The notes under the pieces: model-generated
What the model saw: only the letters and a program-made list of their open reading frames with translations
The model's database searches: none
Told to the model about the DNA's origin: nothing
Made by a program: the position numbers and the translations under genes
Shown: one piece after another, positions 26,266-35,536 of the stretch
Layout of the letters: every line of letters begins with the position of its first letter
How positions within the stretch are numbered: position 1 is the first letter of the stretch
Source: Ruegeria sp. PrR005
Lineage (GTDB): Bacteria; Pseudomonadota; Alphaproteobacteria; Rhodobacterales; Rhodobacteraceae
Reading direction: 5' to 3'
Length of the DNA stretch: 64,000 nt
NCBI RefSeq assembly: GCF_010500245.1
Contig: NZ_JAAGOX010000011.1
Coordinates: forward strand, 372,001 to 436,000

Positions 26266-27294
26266 TCAGTTGCAGGGTGCGGGACCGTTGGTCACGCCCT
26301 GGCACAGGGTTTCCTGGGTGATCCAGCCAGCGTCGACGACAACCGACAGGTTGTCCTTGGTGATCGGCAGCGGTTCGAGGAACAGCGCGCTCATCTTGGT
26401 GCCGCCCGGCGAGGTCCAGTCGTCGGCTCCGCCGATGGCGTTCATCTTGGTGCCTTCGGCCAGCGACACGGCGATGCGCGCGGCGGCGCGGCCGAGGTCG
26501 CGGGCGTCCTTCCAGACCGATACGGTCTGGGTGCCCTTGGCCACCCGGTTCAGCGCGGCATAATCGCCGTCCTGGCCCGAGACCGGGATGCCTTCCATGC
26601 CCTGCGCGGTCAGCGCCGCCACAACGCCACCGGCGGTGCCGTCGTTCGAGGCGACAACCGCGTCGACACCGTTGTCGGTGGCGGTCAGGATCTGTTCCAT
26701 GTTGCGCTGCGCGTTGGCGGGCAGCCAGCCGTCGGTATAGGCCTCGCCCACGATGGTGATGTCACCCTTGTCGATGGCGGCTTGCAGCACTTCCTGCTGG
26801 CCACCACGCAGGAAGTCCGCGTTCGGGTCGGTGGGCGAGCCCTTGATCATCACGTAGCGTCCGGTGGGCGCGGCCTCGAGCACGGCGCGGGCCTGCATCC
26901 GGCCCACTTCGACGTTGTCGAAGGTCAGGTAGAAGGCGCGGCTGTCCTCGATCAGGCGGTCATAGCCCACGACCGGGATCCCCTCGTCGGCTGCGGCCTG
27001 CACGGCGGGGCCGATGGCCTGCGCGTCCTGCGCCAGGATGATCAGCGCGGTGGCGCCTTGTGCGATCAGGCTTTCCACGTCCGACAACTGCTTGGCCGAC
27101 GAGCTTTGCGCATCCGCCGAGATATACTTGGCGCCCTTGGCCTCGAGCTCGGCCTTGATCGCGGCCTCGTCGGTTTTCCAGCGCTCCTCCTGGAAGTTCG
27201 ACCAGCTGACGCCCACGACGACATCGGCCGCCCAGGCCGCAGTTCCCAGCATGGCGCTGACGATCACCGCAGATGCGGTTGCATAGAGTTTCAT
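26266..27294 (-). CDS. xylF: D-xylose-binding periplasmic protein
   Basis: A 342-residue periplasmic sugar-binding protein of the XylF type. A signal peptide (residues ~1-22, cleaved near TAAWAAD) is followed by two Rossmann-like lobes: VVGVSWSNFQEERWKTDE, then NDGTAGGVVAAL and VSGQDGDYAALNRV. It captures xylose and delivers it to the XylH/ATPase complex. The ATG at 27294 is preceded by GGGAGG; a longer upstream frame would spoil the signal peptide. It is first in the operon, and the inverted repeat at 27371-27393 lies 77 bases upstream. Confidence 0.94.
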   Translation of the reverse strand: MKLYATASAVIVSAMLGTAAWAADVVVGVSWSNFQEERWKTDEAAIKAELEAKGAKYISADAQSSSAKQLSDVESLIAQGATALIILAQDAQAIGPAVQAAADEGIPVVGYDRLIEDSRAFYLTFDNVEVGRMQARAVLEAAPTGRYVMIKGSPTDPNADFLRGGQQEVLQAAIDKGDITIVGEAYTDGWLPANAQRNMEQILTATDNGVDAVVASNDGTAGGVVAALTAQGMEGIPVSGQDGDYAALNRVAKGTQTVSVWKDARDLGRAAARIAVSLAEGTKMNAIGGADDWTSPGGTKMSALFLEPLPITKDNLSVVVDAGWITQETLCQGVTNGPAPCN

Positions 27295-27370
27295 TCTGTC
27301 CTCCCAAATCGGTTGCAGCCGCACGCCATTCCTTGCCTCGGGCGGGGCCGGTGCAAGGATCGTGTGTCAT

Positions 27371-27393
27371 TTTAATTTGAAAGTCAAATTAAA
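27371..27393. promoter_or_regulatory. Probable XylR operator upstream of xylF
   Basis: A perfect inverted repeat with 10-base arms, TTTAATTTGA and TCAAATTAAA, separated by AAG. It lies in the 208-base region between divergent xylF and xylR. The same right arm, at the same spacing, recurs upstream of xylB (35355-35377). AT-rich palindromes of this size are typical ROK-repressor sites. Confidence 0.8.
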
Positions 27394-27502
27394 TAAGATA
27401 GGCTGGTCTTGCCCGCTGTGTTGCGTTCTGCCTTGGCCTTGTTTGCCGGGATGGGTACGATCCGGAGATTGGGCAGGACAGGTTCAGGGAGGCGTCGGGC
27501 AA

Positions 27503-28708
27503 ATGGCTGTTATGCAACGGGAATACGGGCGCCGCACCCTGCTGCGCGAAATCCGCAGGGCGGGCCGCATCCCCCGGATCGAGCTGTCGGACCTGACCGG
27601 GATCAGCCGCGCCACCGTCACCACGATCACCGCCGAGTTCCTATCGGACGGACTGGTTGAGGAGGTGGCGCGCGACGAGGGCGAGCCGGATTCCCGGCGT
27701 GGCCGGCCGCGGGTGGATCTCAAGATTCGCGGAGCGGCGCATCTGGTGGCGGGGGTGAAGATCTCGCATCACAAGCTGTCGCTGGTTCTGCTGGATTTCG
27801 AGGGCGAGCAACTGGCGACTGAAGAGTGCGACCTGCGACACCCGGTCAGTAGCCCCGAAGACCTGGCCGCCAAGATAGGGGAGGCCGTGGCCCGGCTGGC
27901 CGGGCAGATCGGCCGCGCGCCGGGCGAAATCTCGGGCCTCGGGATCGGTATCGCGGGGATTGTCGAGGCCAATGACGGGTTCGTGCACTGGTCGCCGTCG
28001 CTGTCGGCGCGCAACATCGAGTTCGGCGCGCTCTTGACCCGCACATTGGGCGTGCCCTGTTTCATCGACAACGACGCCAACCTGGTGGCGGTGGCCGAAC
28101 ACGCCTTTGGCCTGGGCCGGGAGCACAGCGACTTTCTGGTTGTGACCATCGAAAGCGGCGTGGGTCTGGGCATGGTGATCGGCGGCGCGCTTTATCGCGG
28201 TACGCGCGGATGCGGTGCCGAGTTCGGCCATACCAAGGTGCAGCTGAACGGCGCGCTCTGCCGCTGTGGCCAGCGCGGCTGTCTGGAGGCCTATGTCGCC
28301 GATTACGCGCTGTTGCGCGAGGCGACGCTGGTGAGCGGCCAGGATGCCAATGCCGATCCGGCCAAGCGGGTCGAAACCCTGCTCGATGCGGCGCGGGCGG
28401 GCGATGCCACCGCGCGCAGCATCGTTGAACGGGCGGGCCAGATCTTTGCCATGGGGCTGGCCAACCTGGTCAACATCTTCGACCCCGAGCTGATCATCCT
28501 CGCGGGCGAGCAGATGCAGTTCGACCATCTCTATTCCGACGCGGTGATCGAGGCGATGCGCAAGTCGATCGTGCAGGTGGACAAGGCCCCACCCGAGGTG
28601 GTGGTGCATAAATGGGGCGATCTGATGTGGGCGCGCGGGGCGGCGGCCTATGCGCTCGACAAGGTGTCGGAACTGGCGCTGGAAAGGCTGGGCGAAAATG
28701 CGGCCTGA
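27503..28708 (+). CDS. xylR: ROK-family transcriptional regulator (XylR type)
   Basis: A 401-residue repressor. The N-terminal winged helix-turn-helix covers residues ~8-60 (IELSDLTGISRATVTTIT). A ROK sugar-binding domain follows, with the FIDNDANLVAVAEH catalytic-like block and the zinc motif CRCGQRGCLEAY. Regulators of this build repress xylose genes and are released by xylose. I start at the ATG at 27503, after GGGAGG; an ATG three codons later is an alternative. It is divergent from xylF with a perfect palindrome between, and its 3' end overlaps the CRTAC1 gene by 11 bases. Confidence 0.92.
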   Translation: MAVMQREYGRRTLLREIRRAGRIPRIELSDLTGISRATVTTITAEFLSDGLVEEVARDEGEPDSRRGRPRVDLKIRGAAHLVAGVKISHHKLSLVLLDFEGEQLATEECDLRHPVSSPEDLAAKIGEAVARLAGQIGRAPGEISGLGIGIAGIVEANDGFVHWSPSLSARNIEFGALLTRTLGVPCFIDNDANLVAVAEHAFGLGREHSDFLVVTIESGVGLGMVIGGALYRGTRGCGAEFGHTKVQLNGALCRCGQRGCLEAYVADYALLREATLVSGQDANADPAKRVETLLDAARAGDATARSIVERAGQIFAMGLANLVNIFDPELIILAGEQMQFDHLYSDAVIEAMRKSIVQVDKAPPEVVVHKWGDLMWARGAAAYALDKVSELALERLGENAA

Positions 28709-30260
28709 GCTGTTCGCACTGGCGCTGGCGACCACACCGGCCCTCGCCGGGCCCGCGTTCACGCCGGTACCGGTACCCGAGCATGTCTATGCCGGCGGGT
28801 GGGAGCATTTTGTGGGCGGTGGGCTGGCGGTGTTCGACTGCGACGGCGATGGCTTGCCCGAGCTTCTGGCGGCGGGCGGCGAAAACGCCGCCACGCTGTT
28901 GCGCAACCGCTCGGATGCGGGCGCGCTGCGGTTCGAGGCGGACACGCCCGAGACCCTGACCGAACCGGGGATGATCGGCGCCTATCCTCTGGATATCGAC
29001 AGTGACGGTTACATGGATCTGGCGGTGCTGCGGGTCGGGCCGAACCGGCTGTTGCGCGGGGGCGCAGATTGCAGTTTTGCCCCGTTCGAGGGACTGGGAT
29101 TCACCAGCGGCGACCGTTGGACCACCGCCTTTTCCGCCACATGGGAGGCGGGGCAGAGCCTGCCGACGCTGGCCTTTGGCAATTATGTCGACCGCAGCAA
29201 CCCGAACGGCCCCTTCGGCACCTGCGACATCAACCTGCTCTACCGCCCCGAGGGCGACCGGTACGGCCCGCCCATCGAACTCAAGCCGGGGTATTGCCCG
29301 CTCTCGATGCTGTTCAGCGACTGGGCGCGGCAGGGCCGGACCGACCTGCGGATCAGCAACGACCGGCATTATTATGTCTCTGACGGCGAGGAACAGATGT
29401 GGGCGATGGGGTCCACGCCCCGCCTGCTCGGCCCCGCCGATGGCTGGATCAGCCACAAGCTCTGGGGCATGGGCATCGCCCAGCGCGACCTGGACCGCGA
29501 CGGGAACCAAGAGGTGTTCCTGTCCTCGATGGGCGACCAGCGGTTGCAGCGGATGACCGGGAACGGGGCGGAATTTGCCGATGTGCCCTATGCCATGGGC
29601 ACCACCGCCCACCGCCCCTATACCGGCGGCGACGGGCGGCCCTCGACCGGTTGGCATATCGGTATCGGCGATGTGCAGAATGACGGGCTGGACGATATCT
29701 TCATCACCAAGGGCAATGTCGAACAGATGCCCGATGCAGCGATGGACGACCCCAACAACCTGCTGATCCAGCAACCCGACGGTACCTTTGCCGAAGCCGG
29801 AGCGCGCGCCGGTATCGCCAGCCTGCATCGCGGGCGCGGCGGCGCGCTGGTCGACCTGAACGGCGACGGGCGGCTTGACATCGCGGTGGTCAACCGCCGC
29901 GCGCCGCTGGAGGTCTGGCAGAATGTCACGCCAGAGACCGGCCATTGGCTGGCGCTGGCGCTGGAACAGCCCGGCCCCAACCGCAACGCTATCGGCGCCT
30001 GGATCGAGCTGGAGGCGGATCATGGCCATGATCATGGGCACGAGGGAACCGAGGAAGCCGGCTGGATGCGCGAGATCACGGTGGGTGGTGGCCATGCCGG
30101 AGGTATGGCGGGGTTTGAACATTTCGGTTTGGCGGAAGCTGGAGAGATCGGCATTCGCGTGATCTGGCCCGACGGCGCCAAATCCGAAACCGTCTATGTC
30201 GGCCCCAATCAGTCCTTGACGCTGATCCGCACCGCCAAGGGCCTGAAAGCACGGCGATAG
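28698..30260 (+). CDS. CRTAC1-family FG-GAP repeat protein
   Basis: A 520-residue secreted protein with a signal peptide (residues ~1-17, ending near PALAG). At least five FG-GAP/VCBS calcium-binding motifs are spread along the chain: DCDGDGLPEL, DIDSDGYMDL, DLDRDGNQEV, DVQNDGLDDI and DLNGDGRLDI. A C-terminal ASPIC/UnbV-like domain follows (GGHAGGMAGFEHFGL, then VIWPDG). It should fold as a beta-propeller in the periplasm or outside. The function of bacterial CRTAC1 proteins is not settled. Its start lies inside the xylR 3' end, so it belongs to the xylR transcript. It is convergent with a cytochrome c peroxidase gene. A His/Asp-rich stretch (DHGHDHGHEG) may bind metal. Confidence 0.9.
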   Translation: MRPELFALALATTPALAGPAFTPVPVPEHVYAGGWEHFVGGGLAVFDCDGDGLPELLAAGGENAATLLRNRSDAGALRFEADTPETLTEPGMIGAYPLDIDSDGYMDLAVLRVGPNRLLRGGADCSFAPFEGLGFTSGDRWTTAFSATWEAGQSLPTLAFGNYVDRSNPNGPFGTCDINLLYRPEGDRYGPPIELKPGYCPLSMLFSDWARQGRTDLRISNDRHYYVSDGEEQMWAMGSTPRLLGPADGWISHKLWGMGIAQRDLDRDGNQEVFLSSMGDQRLQRMTGNGAEFADVPYAMGTTAHRPYTGGDGRPSTGWHIGIGDVQNDGLDDIFITKGNVEQMPDAAMDDPNNLLIQQPDGTFAEAGARAGIASLHRGRGGALVDLNGDGRLDIAVVNRRAPLEVWQNVTPETGHWLALALEQPGPNRNAIGAWIELEADHGHDHGHEGTEEAGWMREITVGGGHAGGMAGFEHFGLAEAGEIGIRVIWPDGAKSETVYVGPNQSLTLIRTAKGLKARR

Positions 30261-30299
30261 CCCCTTCATTCCGCCAAAAAATACTCCCGCCGGAGGCAA

Positions 30300-30320
30300 A
30301 GATTTTTCGACGAAAAATCT
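30300..30320. terminator. Bidirectional hairpin between convergent genes
   Basis: A perfect inverted repeat AGATTTTTCG and CGAAAAATCT around a single A. It lies between the CRTAC1 and cytochrome c peroxidase genes and overlaps the stop codon of the latter. The T-rich and A-rich arms suit termination from both sides. A variant of the AAATACTCC motif precedes it at 30279-30287. Confidence 0.6.
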
Positions 30321-31617
30321 ATCTTGGCACCTTGAGCCCGCTGGGGACATTATCCGGAATACCAAGGCGCCCGGTCAGCGCCACCGGATCGGTCAGCGTG
30401 CCGAGAAAGGCCAGCAGCGCGTCGACCTCCGCTTCGGTCAGCATTATCGGCTCCAACCGGTTGGCAGCGGCGATTGCCGCTCTCTCTGCCGCGTCGTCCA
30501 GAACTGCCCGGTCACTGACAAAACCACCCCCCGGCAAGAGCGCCGAGGCGATGTCATAGGCCGTGAGACTGGCCACCGGATCCAGATGGTGTTCGACCAA
30601 CGCGCGCAGGCTGGCAAAGGCGCCGCTGTGCCCATAGGGCGCGGTTGCGGTCACATTGCGCAGCGACGGCGTGCGGAAGGCATAAGCGTCGGCCGGATCG
30701 CCCGTTACCCGCATCCGCCCGATATCGCGATTGTGACGCTCGAACCGGGCCGCCTTGCCTGGCCCGATCTGCGGCATGGCGATGGCGTGAAACCCGTGAT
30801 CGGTCTGGAACTGGCCCGCGTGGCAGGTCGCGCATTGCGCCTTGCCATAGAAGAGGTCCATCCCCGCTTTCGCCGCTTCGGGCAGATCCCCCTGCCCGCG
30901 CAGATAGCGGTCGAACGGGCTGTCATCGGCACGCCATTCGAACACCATGAAATCGGCGATCACATTGGCAATGTCGGCAAATGTCACCGGGCGCGGCCCG
31001 ATGACCGCGTCAAAGGCGCGGCGGTAGTCGGGGATCGACTCGACCCGTGCCGCCAGGATCGCCCAGGCCCCGCCTGGGCCGGTGAGCTTGCCTTGCCGCA
31101 CCGCCTGGGCCACGTCGTTTTCCGAGTAATGCCCCGCCATCTCGTCGCCCGAGAGCACCGGGAACATCGCCTGTGCGGCCAGCGCCGAGGCGAAGCCCTG
31201 CTCCATATCGGCACCCAGCGGCGTTCGGATGCCCGAGGGGCGTGTCGGGTCGCTTTCCAGCCGGCCATCGTGAAAGAAATGCGTGAACTCTTCGGCGCCG
31301 AGGTTGAACAGCGCCGGCGCGTTGCGCGGGATGCGCTGTTCGGGCGGGTTTTCCGGGTCGAGGCGCATGTCCGGGCCGATCCCCAGCGCGCCGTCGCCCA
31401 GGCCCAGCGACACCCCGTCCGAGGTACCAAACCGCGGATGGTGGCAACTGGCACAGGCGACAGTCCGGTTGCCGCTGAGGATGGGGTCATAGAACAGAAG
31501 CTGCCCCAGCCGTACCGCCTCTATCCCGGGTTCGGCAAAGACCGCATCGGCGCGCGGCAGCGGTTCGGCGAGCAGTGGACTGGCCGCGATGCTCAGCAGT
31601 ACGATCAGCCGCTTCAT
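30319..31617 (-). CDS. Di-heme cytochrome c peroxidase family protein
   Basis: A 432-residue periplasmic protein with a signal peptide (residues ~1-17) and two heme c sites, C55-AS-C58-H59 and C262-AT-C265-H266. These define the MauG/cytochrome c peroxidase superfamily. Such enzymes reduce hydrogen peroxide with electrons from cytochromes, or oxidise protein residues. The start overlaps the galM stop by four bases, so it is made from the xylose operon, which is an unusual place for it. It faces the CRTAC1 gene; the two may work together in the periplasm. Its substrate cannot be told from the sequence. Confidence 0.9.
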   Translation of the reverse strand: MKRLIVLLSIAASPLLAEPLPRADAVFAEPGIEAVRLGQLLFYDPILSGNRTVACASCHHPRFGTSDGVSLGLGDGALGIGPDMRLDPENPPEQRIPRNAPALFNLGAEEFTHFFHDGRLESDPTRPSGIRTPLGADMEQGFASALAAQAMFPVLSGDEMAGHYSENDVAQAVRQGKLTGPGGAWAILAARVESIPDYRRAFDAVIGPRPVTFADIANVIADFMVFEWRADDSPFDRYLRGQGDLPEAAKAGMDLFYGKAQCATCHAGQFQTDHGFHAIAMPQIGPGKAARFERHNRDIGRMRVTGDPADAYAFRTPSLRNVTATAPYGHSGAFASLRALVEHHLDPVASLTAYDIASALLPGGGFVSDRAVLDDAAERAAIAAANRLEPIMLTEAEVDALLAFLGTLTDPVALTGRLGIPDNVPSGLKVPR

Positions 31618-32579
31618 GCCGCGTCCTGTTCGCGAATGCGCACTGTCGTGCGCTGGCGGTAGGGGTGATCGGGGGTGACCAGCGGGCAGGGAAAGCCAGG
31701 CGTGTTCACTGCATTGGGATAGCCCTGCGGCTCCAGACAGAGGCCCGAAAAGGGCGCGTGGCGCTGGCCCGGCAAGGGAGAATGCAGCGCGCCCAGGTAT
31801 TGGCCGGTATAGAGTTGCAGGCAGGGCTGGTCGGTCTCGATCTCCAACACCAGCCCGTTGCCGGTCACCCGCGCCTGCCCCCGGTCGAGTACGAAATTCA
31901 TATCCAGCCCCTGCGTGTCCGGGTCCGCCTCGGATATGCGCCGCCCGGTCCGGAAATCGAAAAGTTGCCCCGTCGTCGGAGCGATCTCTCCGGTCGGGAT
32001 CTTGGCCGCATCGTTGACGGTATGGCGGCTGGCAGGCAGGGTCACGCGGAAATCGCGGCAGGTCTCGGCTCCCAGCGAATAATAGGAATGCTGCGCAAGG
32101 TTCAGCAGGGTCGGCCGGTCGCTGACAGCGCGCATGTCATAGGTGAGCGCGTCACCCTCCAGCCGGATCGTCACCGTCAGGTCGAGCCGCCCGGGGTATC
32201 CGCCCTCACCATGTGGGGACACCAGCGTCAGCCGCACGGCGCGGGGGCCGTCCGCCTCCATCTCCCAAAGGCGCGCATGCAGCCCCTGAGGCCCGCCGTG
32301 GATATGGTTCGGCGCCTCGTTGGCGGGCAGGTCATAGCGCACCCCGTCCAGAGTGAAGCCCGCGCCCGAGATGCGGTTGGCCACCCGGCCCGCGATGATC
32401 CCCAGACTGCGGGGGTTATGGGCGTAACCGGCCGGGTCGGCATAGCCCAGCACCACCGGTACCCGGGCGCCACGCAGCGGCACCTGCCAGTCCTGCGTGA
32501 TACAGCCCCGGTTCAGGATCGCGACCGAAACGTCGCCCTCCTCCAGCACGTGCCGCCGGATACCGCCCCGGTCAGACAA
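31614..32579 (-). CDS. galM: Aldose 1-epimerase
   Basis: A 321-residue mutarotase interconverting alpha and beta anomers of aldoses. The family's blocks are present: [22 protein letters not shown] with its catalytic His, [10 protein letters not shown] with the second His, DMNFVLD, and [12 protein letters not shown] with the catalytic Glu. In a xylose operon it should supply the anomer that xylose isomerase uses. The start I give is a TTG at 32579, overlapping the xylA end by eight bases. A GTG at 32549 is possible, and no clear ribosome-binding site decides between them. Confidence 0.9.
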   Translation of the reverse strand: MSDRGGIRRHVLEEGDVSVAILNRGCITQDWQVPLRGARVPVVLGYADPAGYAHNPRSLGIIAGRVANRISGAGFTLDGVRYDLPANEAPNHIHGGPQGLHARLWEMEADGPRAVRLTLVSPHGEGGYPGRLDLTVTIRLEGDALTYDMRAVSDRPTLLNLAQHSYYSLGAETCRDFRVTLPASRHTVNDAAKIPTGEIAPTTGQLFDFRTGRRISEADPDTQGLDMNFVLDRGQARVTGNGLVLEIETDQPCLQLYTGQYLGALHSPLPGQRHAPFSGLCLEPQGYPNAVNTPGFPCPLVTPDHPYRQRTTVRIREQDAA

Positions 32580-33876
32580 AGCGGTTCACATGGTTTTCCA
32601 GCACCTCCTGCCGGCCCGAGCGAGGCTGCGGGTCGATCTCGCCCGCCAGCACCCGGGCAAAGAGGCTGTCAAGATCGCTCTCCAATACGCCCTGCCCATG
32701 GTCGCTGTCCCAACCGGCATAGCGGTCGCGCAGCGCGGCCTCCAATCCGCCGTCCTCGATCATCGCAGCGGCAGCTTTCAGCCCGCGCGCGCAGATGTCC
32801 ATGCCGCCCACATGGGCCGCGATCAGGTCGGTTGCATCGAGCGACTGGCGCCGGAGCTTGGCGTCAAAGTTGGTGCCCCCGGTGCTGAACCCGCCCGCCC
32901 GCAGGATATGGTAATAGCACAGCGCCACCTCGGGCACGTTATTTGGGAACTGATCGGTATCCCAGCCCGACTGGTAATCGTTGCGGTTCATGTCGATGGA
33001 GCCCAGCATGCCCTCGGCCGCGGCCACCGCGATCTCATGTTCGAACGAATGCCCGGCCAGGATTGCGTGGCCCTGCTCCAGGTTCAGCTTCACCTCGCCT
33101 TCCAGCCCGTATTTTCGCAGGAAGCCGATGCAGGTGGCGGCGTCGAAATCGTATTGATGTTTCGAGGGTTCCTGCGGTTTCGGCTCGACCAGGATCGCGC
33201 CCTTGAAGCCGATCTTGTGCTTGTAATCCACGACCATGTTCAGGAAACGGCCCATATGATCCAGTTCGCGCCCCATGTCGGTGTTGAGCAGCGTCTCATA
33301 CCCCTCGCGCCCGCCCCAGAGGACATAGTTCTGCCCGCCCATCCGGTGGGTGGCGTCCATGCACGCCTTCACCGTCGCGGCGGCATAAGCGAACACGTCC
33401 GGATCCGGGTTGGTCGCGGCGCCCGCCATCCAGCGGCGGTGGCTGAACATGTTGGCAGTGCCCCACAGCAGGCGGGTCTTGCGGTTTTCCATTTTTGCAA
33501 GGAAATAGTCGATGATTTCCTCGAAGTTCCTCAAGCTTTCGGCAAAGGTCGCGGCTTCGGGGCGGATATCGGCATCGTGCCAGCAGAAATAGGGCACGCC
33601 CAGGATATCGAACATCTCGAACGCAGCATCGGCCTTCAACTTGGCGCGCGCCATGTCGTCCTGCGGCTGCCAGGGACGGATCAGGGTCTGGCCGCCGAAC
33701 GGGTCGCCCCCCTCCCACGCGAAGGAATGCCAATAGGCCACGGCAAAGCGCAGGTGATCTTCCATCCGCTTGCCCATGACCATCTCGTCGGGGTCATAGT
33801 GGCGAAAGGCCAGCGGATTGGCGCTGTCTGCCCCCTCGTAACGGACAGGGGCGATATCGGCGAAGAACTCGGTCAT
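32572..33876 (-). CDS. xylA: Xylose isomerase
   Basis: A 434-residue class II xylose isomerase, converting D-xylose to D-xylulose. Visible family marks are [14 protein letters not shown], the catalytic His/Asp block [10 protein letters not shown], the metal-binding [16 protein letters not shown] and, later, [19 protein letters not shown]. Length is normal. The start overlaps the xylB stop by four bases and the end overlaps galM, so xylB-xylA-galM-peroxidase is one coupled operon. The probable XylR operator lies upstream of xylB. Confidence 0.97.
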   Translation of the reverse strand: MTEFFADIAPVRYEGADSANPLAFRHYDPDEMVMGKRMEDHLRFAVAYWHSFAWEGGDPFGGQTLIRPWQPQDDMARAKLKADAAFEMFDILGVPYFCWHDADIRPEAATFAESLRNFEEIIDYFLAKMENRKTRLLWGTANMFSHRRWMAGAATNPDPDVFAYAAATVKACMDATHRMGGQNYVLWGGREGYETLLNTDMGRELDHMGRFLNMVVDYKHKIGFKGAILVEPKPQEPSKHQYDFDAATCIGFLRKYGLEGEVKLNLEQGHAILAGHSFEHEIAVAAAEGMLGSIDMNRNDYQSGWDTDQFPNNVPEVALCYYHILRAGGFSTGGTNFDAKLRRQSLDATDLIAAHVGGMDICARGLKAAAAMIEDGGLEAALRDRYAGWDSDHGQGVLESDLDSLFARVLAGEIDPQPRSGRQEVLENHVNRFV

Positions 33877-35321
33877 GGCAGGACTTTCAGCTTGGGGTAA
33901 GTGGCGGCGAAATCGGCATGGGCCTGTGCATAGGCCTCTGCCAGATCGGCGCGCGGGTCGATGGTTTCGGCAATGTCAGGGCGGGTCATCACCTGTTCCG
34001 GGTCGGCCCCGGTGACGCCGCAGATGGCCAGGCGCGCGGCGCCAAGCGCTGCGCCGAAATCGCCCTGTTCGGGCAGGTCGAGCGGCAGGCCCAGAGCGGT
34101 GGCCAAGAGTTCCACCCAGTAGCGCGAGCGAGTACCGCCACCGATCGCCAGAAGGCGCGGCAGATCGGCGCCGGTGGCGCGCAGGGCGTCGAGACTGTCG
34201 CGCAGGGCGAAACTCACGCCTTCGACCACGGCGCGGGTCAGGTCGGTGCGGTCCTGCGCAATGTCGAGATGCAGAAAGGCGCCGCGCATGGCGGCATCGT
34301 TATGCGGCGTCCGCTCGCCGGAGAGATACGGCAGGAACCGCACAGGACCGGGCGCGCCCAGCGCGCCCAGCTCGCCCGTCAGGGTCGCGGCCTCGGCTCC
34401 GGTGATCCGCGCCAGCCAGTTCAGGCTGTCGGTCGCGGCCAGGATCACGCCCATCTGGTACCAGCGCCCCGGCACCGCGTGACAGAAGGTATGCACCGCG
34501 CTGGCAGGGTCCGGGTAAAACCCGTTTCGCGCCGCCAACAGCACGCCCGAAGTGCCCAGCGAGACAAAGCCGTCACCCTCGGCCAATGCGCCCACGCCAC
34601 AGGCGGCGGCGGCATTGTCGGCGCCCCCTGCCACCACCTGCACCCCATCAGGCAGGCCCAGGTCTGCGGCAAGGTCGGGGCGTAGAGGCCCCACATTCCC
34701 GGTCCCCTCGCGCAGGTCCGGCATCTGGTCGCGGCGCATCCCGCCCGCCTTGAGCAGCCGGTCGGACCAGTCGCGCGCGCCCACATCCAGCCAGGCGGTG
34801 CCGGCGGCGTCGGACATCTCGGACCCCATAACGCCGGTCAGCCACCAGGCCAGGTAATCCTTGGGCAGGAGCACCTTGGCCACGCGGGCAAAGACCTCTG
34901 GCTCGTGCCGGGCAAGCCAGAGCAGTTTCGGCGCGGTGAAGCCCGGGAACACGATGTTGCCCGAGAGGTCCCGCACATCCGCCATCGCGTCCAGTTCCGC
35001 CGCCTCGGCAAAGCTGCGGCTGTCGTTCCACAAGATCGCGGGCCGGATCACCGCCCCGCCCGCATCAAGCAGCACCGCCCCGTGCATCTGCCCCGACAGG
35101 CCGAGCCCCGCGACCCGCTCCATCGCCAGCGGGTGGCGCTGTGCCAGCGAGACCAGGGCAGTGCGCGCCGCCGATACCCAGTCGGCGGGGTCCTGCTCGC
35201 TCCAGCCCAGGGCCGGATGGCGGGCGCGCAGCCCCGACTCGGTGCTGTCCAGAACGCTGCCGTCCGGGCGTACCAGCACGGCCCGCACCCCGGATGTGCC
35301 CAGATCCAAACCGATGAACAT
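33873..35321 (-). CDS. xylB: Xylulokinase
   Basis: A 482-residue FGGY-family kinase, phosphorylating D-xylulose to xylulose 5-phosphate for the pentose phosphate pathway. It opens with [16 protein letters not shown], the phosphate-binding loop. It shows [13 protein letters not shown] and the C-terminal FGGY-type [17 protein letters not shown]. The ATG at 35321 is preceded by GGGAGG; an upstream in-frame start would add four residues. It is the first gene of the operon, and the inverted repeat at 35355-35377 lies 34 bases upstream, where a repressor would block initiation. Confidence 0.96.
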   Translation of the reverse strand: MFIGLDLGTSGVRAVLVRPDGSVLDSTESGLRARHPALGWSEQDPADWVSAARTALVSLAQRHPLAMERVAGLGLSGQMHGAVLLDAGGAVIRPAILWNDSRSFAEAAELDAMADVRDLSGNIVFPGFTAPKLLWLARHEPEVFARVAKVLLPKDYLAWWLTGVMGSEMSDAAGTAWLDVGARDWSDRLLKAGGMRRDQMPDLREGTGNVGPLRPDLAADLGLPDGVQVVAGGADNAAAACGVGALAEGDGFVSLGTSGVLLAARNGFYPDPASAVHTFCHAVPGRWYQMGVILAATDSLNWLARITGAEAATLTGELGALGAPGPVRFLPYLSGERTPHNDAAMRGAFLHLDIAQDRTDLTRAVVEGVSFALRDSLDALRATGADLPRLLAIGGGTRSRYWVELLATALGLPLDLPEQGDFGAALGAARLAICGVTGADPEQVMTRPDIAETIDPRADLAEAYAQAHADFAATYPKLKVLP

Positions 35322-35354
35322 GTGACCTCCCAACTCTGAACCGACTGTCTCATA

Positions 35355-35377
35355 TTTAATTCGCGTGTCAAATTAAA
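35355..35377. promoter_or_regulatory. Probable XylR operator upstream of xylB
   Basis: Arms TTTAATTCGC and TCAAATTAAA around GTG. The right arm is identical to that at 27384-27393, and the left arm differs from the xylF site at two positions; the 23-base size and 3-base spacer are kept. It sits just upstream of xylB, in the region divergent from a glycosyltransferase gene. Confidence 0.75.
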
Positions 35378-35536
35378 AAATCGCCCTCTGCCCCGGTTGC
35401 GCCATGGTCCCGACGCAATACTGTCCATTGGGACGGTTAATCCCCGCCCTGCGCCGAAATCCGCGTGCAGCTTCCCGGCCGCGTGCCAGGAAAAACGGGT
35501 CGGGCGGGCATCGGCAGACCAGAAGGAGAAGACCGC

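Noticed and set aside
24805-27375. An 856-codon open frame antisense to the xylose ABC genes
   Set aside because: Its composition is typical of a reverse-strand shadow, and the opposite strand carries Walker motifs, permease segments and XylF.
35378-35536. Coding sequence between xylB and the first glycosyltransferase
   Set aside because: The open frame running through it has no ribosome-binding site at its ATG, and the glycosyltransferase fold starts at the TTG at 35537; the stretch is regulatory.
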